A stretch of 43,405 nucleotides of DNA from an uncultured Acetatifactor sp. Lineage in GTDB: Bacteria > Bacillota > Clostridia > Lachnospirales > Lachnospiraceae. The notes under the pieces are model-generated. The model was not told the origin of the DNA, did no database searches, and saw nothing but the letters and a program-made list of their open reading frames with translations. The translations under genes were made by a program, and so were the position numbers. Position 1 is the first letter of the stretch. Every line of letters begins with the position of its first letter. Positions 41,039 through 43,405 of the stretch are shown one piece after another. The stretch covers positions 1 through 43,405 of the forward strand of contig CAJTXE010000035.1 of assembly GCA_910580225.1 (NCBI GenBank), in the 5' to 3' direction.

Positions 41039-41177
41039 CACAGCATTTTGTACTGCCGGATATGTTTGGAACAGGTACGAAAAGCAAAGATAAAGCAAGG
41101 GCAGAAAAGACGGAAGAGACAACAGCTACAGAGACAGAAAAGTACGGATAGGAAGGATGGAACAGGAGGCGGCAGAG

Positions 41178-42224
41178 ATGTCAGTTACGGTAAGCCCTTT
41201 CGGGACATACCCGGACGGAAGAGAAATTTTACTCTATACCATTTCAAACAGCAAAGGAATGCAGGTGGCGGTAACGAATATAGGAGCCGCCCTGGTAAAG
41301 GTGCGCTGTCCAGACAGAAAAGGAATGACGGCAGACGTAGTGCTTGGATTTGACAGGGGGGAAGAATACCTGAAAAATCCCAGTTTTTTCGGTGTGGTAA
41401 TCGGTCCCAATGCCAACCGCATAGGCGGTGCCGCCTATGAATTGGATGGCACTACCTGGAAATTGGATGTAAATGATGGTGTGAATAATCTTCACAGTCA
41501 TAAGGAAAAAGGGTGGCACAAGCGCTTCTGGGAAGCGGAAGTAAATGACAACAGTGTCACATTTTCTCTGGAAGACCAGGATGGCAGCCTGGGTTTTCCC
41601 GGAAATAAGAAGGCCGGTATTACATATTCTCTGGACGAGGAGAATGCGCTGCGGCTTAGCTATCATGGTGTCAGTGACCGGCGGACAATTTTTAACCTGA
41701 CAAACCATAGCTATTTTAATTTGGAAGGGCATGACAGGGGCAGCATAGAAAAGCATAGTCTCCAGCTGGCTGCCTCCCGATACACCCCGGCTGATGCCGG
41801 GTCCATACCTACCGGGGAGATCCGGGCAGCAGCAGGGACTCCCATGGATTTCACCAGGGCGAAGCCGGTAGGTCAGGAAATCAGCGCAGATTTTGAGCAG
41901 CTGAAATTCGCAGGAGGATATGACCATAACTGGGTCATTGATGATTGGGACGGTACGCTGCGGCGATTTGCCGTTTTGACAGCACCTGAATCAGGCCGGG
42001 TGATGGAGGCATGGACTACGCTGCCGGGTGTACAGTTCTACGCCGGGAATTTCATTGACAGTCAGACAGGGAAGAACGGAGCGGTCTATGGATTTCGTTC
42101 GGGACTGTGTCTGGAGACACAGTATTTTCCGGATGCAGCCAATAAGCCGGAATTCCCCTGTGCTGTTTTCGGCGGAGAGAGAGCATATGATTCTGTGACT
42201 GTCTATAAGTTTGGAATTGTGTAA
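41178..42224 (+). CDS. galM: Aldose 1-epimerase (galactose mutarotase)
   Basis: GalM interconverts the alpha and beta anomers of galactose and other aldoses, feeding the Leloir pathway. The 348-residue protein has family motifs VVIGPNANRIGGAAYELDG, NNLHSHKEKGWHKRFWEA, NLTNHSYFNLEG with the catalytic acid H177, GGYDHNWVI with substrate-binding D249, and CLETQYFPDAAN with the catalytic base E313. ATG 41178 lies 8 nt after AGGAGG; the in-frame ATG at 41157 touches its purine stretch and is less likely. No other galactose gene is nearby. It follows recR by 139 nt in the same direction. Confidence 0.95.
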   Translation: MSVTVSPFGTYPDGREILLYTISNSKGMQVAVTNIGAALVKVRCPDRKGMTADVVLGFDRGEEYLKNPSFFGVVIGPNANRIGGAAYELDGTTWKLDVNDGVNNLHSHKEKGWHKRFWEAEVNDNSVTFSLEDQDGSLGFPGNKKAGITYSLDEENALRLSYHGVSDRRTIFNLTNHSYFNLEGHDRGSIEKHSLQLAASRYTPADAGSIPTGEIRAAAGTPMDFTRAKPVGQEISADFEQLKFAGGYDHNWVIDDWDGTLRRFAVLTAPESGRVMEAWTTLPGVQFYAGNFIDSQTGKNGAVYGFRSGLCLETQYFPDAANKPEFPCAVFGGERAYDSVTVYKFGIV

Positions 42225-42287
42225 CGGCTGTCCGGCATAGGAATCCGCCGTGGGAATCCTGTACTGCAAAGATTGTCGAAGAGTTCT

Positions 42288-42316
42288 TTTTCAGGCGCGA
42301 CAAAGAATGCTAAAAT
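42288..42316 (+). promoter_or_regulatory. Weak sigma-A type promoter with downstream inverted repeat
   Basis: TTTTCA (42288-42293), 17-nt spacer, TAAAAT (42311-42316). An inverted repeat CATACCG (42323-42329) / CGGTATG (42349-42355) lies between it and the start codon and could be an operator or leader hairpin. Confidence 0.45.
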
Positions 42317-42369
42317 ACCTCGCATACCGATGTTATGATGGTTTCAAACGGTATGGGAGGTGTTTTTAT

Positions 42370-43405
42370 ATGGAATTGCCAAAAAACATTACACAAATCG
42401 GAGAAACGAATCCCCATTGTAAGGTCTATGTGGAGGATTATGTCATTTCTTACATAAAACAGCTGAATCAATATGCGGGTGAGAAAGAGATGGCGGTAGC
42501 ATTATATGGTATTCGCAAAGAGGAAGCGGGAATTACTTATCTGTTTCTCTACGGGGCATGCAGGCTTGTATTTCTTCAGAAGGAATGCCGCCATTTATCT
42601 TCTGCAGTTCAGCAGGAGGCGGAAAAGCAGCGCAGAAAGTTTTTTCCGGATTCTGTTTTTCTGGGCTATCGTCTGTTAGACGGCGAGATGGTGGAGGGAT
42701 TTCATATCTGTGAACAAGGTGTGTGCAGATATGTGGAAGGTTATGCACAGTTTTATGAGAAAAACGACGCCATGCTGGCATTTATGCTGGAAGAGAGGCA
42801 GGAGGCCGCAAAACCGGAATCGGTTGATCAGGAAAAGTACAATGTAGTGAAGAAGCGCCAGGAGGAGAGACGAGCCCGGGCGGAGGAAAAAGGAGGACAT
42901 GCCATACTGACCGGACATAAAGCCGCAGGGAAGCCGACTTCCGGACCGGGATTGGAGAACGGAAGGCTGCGGGGAATGAAGTTGACTGCCGCCGCCGTAT
43001 TTGGGCTGTTGTGTGTGACGGGGCTGGCAGCGATGGAAAATGGGGAGAAATTGAAGGAATGGCAGACAGCAGTCCGGCAATTGGTGGAGGATATGTCCGA
43101 ACAACAGTTGCCGGATTCCGTACCGGTATCCAACGGCTCCGCCCAGGTGGGAACCATTGTGGCGGAGGACAAGCTTACCGATGCCATTCTTCATGAGAAT
43201 GCAGCGGCAGACCCCACATTGACAGGCCAGGATGCTGCACCAGGGAGCCCCTCCGGGCAGAATCCGGAAGCACCGACACAGGGCGGGGACCAGCCGTCGA
43301 CGCCAGGTTCCGGTCAGGACCAGCAGCCGGCTCCGGGGGAAGGCCAGCCGTCGACGCCAGATTCCGGTCAGGATCAGCAGCCGGCTCCGGGGGAAGGCCA
43401 GCCGT
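42370..43405 (+). CDS. One-TM protein with extracellular Pro/Gln repeats, function unknown, 3' end outside window
   Basis: The frame is open from ATG 42370 to the window edge (345 codons). Residues 1-135 form a cytoplasmic domain (VYVEDYVISYIKQLNQYAGE; MAVALYGIRKEEAGITYLFL YGA) with a faint resemblance to JAB/MPN-like folds, which I do not trust enough to name. A basic, charged linker follows, then one membrane segment (LTAAAVFGLLCVTGLAAM, about 205-222) and an outside part that becomes Pro/Gln/Gly/Ser-rich with 18-residue repeats. GGGAGG lies 12 nt before the ATG. Similar proteins often end in a wall-binding domain such as LysM, but that end is not visible here. Confidence 0.75.
   Translation, partial: MELPKNITQIGETNPHCKVYVEDYVISYIKQLNQYAGEKEMAVALYGIRKEEAGITYLFLYGACRLVFLQKECRHLSSAVQQEAEKQRRKFFPDSVFLGYRLLDGEMVEGFHICEQGVCRYVEGYAQFYEKNDAMLAFMLEERQEAAKPESVDQEKYNVVKKRQEERRARAEEKGGHAILTGHKAAGKPTSGPGLENGRLRGMKLTAAAVFGLLCVTGLAAMENGEKLKEWQTAVRQLVEDMSEQQLPDSVPVSNGSAQVGTIVAEDKLTDAILHENAAADPTLTGQDAAPGSPSGQNPEAPTQGGDQPSTPGSGQDQQPAPGEGQPSTPDSGQDQQPAPGEGQP
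43291..43405 (+). repeat. 54-bp tandem repeat, more than two copies, cut by window edge
   Basis: Units begin at 43291, 43345 and 43399 with CAGCCGTCGACGCCAG-type starts and encode QPSTPDSGQDQQPAPGEG. The copies differ at very few bases. The array continues past the window. Confidence 0.9.

Overview
The window looks like a chromosomal segment of a motile, low-to-mid GC Gram-positive anaerobe, most likely a gut clostridium of the Lachnospiraceae. The grounds are the FliW-CsrA-FlaG-FliD-FliS order, flagellins interleaved with large glycosyltransferases, strong AAGGAGG ribosome sites, Listeria-Bacteroides (InlB B) repeats in a secreted protein, and the dnaX-YbaB-recR order. This is inferred from gene content only; no database search was possible.

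Layout. (1) 1-10560: late flagellar genes on the + strand: two tandem FlgK (the first cut by the window edge), FlgL, terminator, FliW, CsrA, FlaG, FliD, FliS and a FlgN/FliT-type chaperone. (2) 10570-21033: flagellin 1, glycosyltransferase 1, flagellin 2, glycosyltransferases 2 and 3. Both flagellins have sigma-28 type promoters and the same Shine-Dalgarno-in-a-hairpin leader. The glycosyltransferases have sigma-A type promoters. (3) 21124-31777: a secreted-protein locus. It holds a 2116-residue beta-helix/InlB-repeat adhesin, a one-TM anchored protein, a small secreted protein homologous to the adhesin C-terminus, and, convergent to these, a Ser/Pro/Asp-repeat secreted protein with a remote copy of the same C-terminal module. 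(4) 32041-36465: an XRE regulator, a second short FliD, a GH29 fucosidase and a tyrosine recombinase. (5) 36786-end: tRNA-Ser(CGA), phosphofructokinase, dnaX, YbaB/EbfC, recR, aldose 1-epimerase and a one-TM protein with tandem repeats cut by the window edge.

Most notable: the secreted-protein locus appears wired into the late flagellar regulon. The anchored-protein gene has a sigma-28-like promoter at 27592-27617 with the same CCGATAT element as both flagellins. The small secreted protein's Shine-Dalgarno AAGGAG sits in the hexaloop of a perfect 6-bp hairpin, the same architecture as both flagellin leaders and the form expected of a CsrA binding site. With the shared module VIEVELP..L.FG.NP ... 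NYSNV ... F.GAV.PN..F.DG.I.V.TVF in adjacent proteins, this suggests an undescribed surface assembly made together with flagella. This is a hypothesis drawn from sequence patterns.
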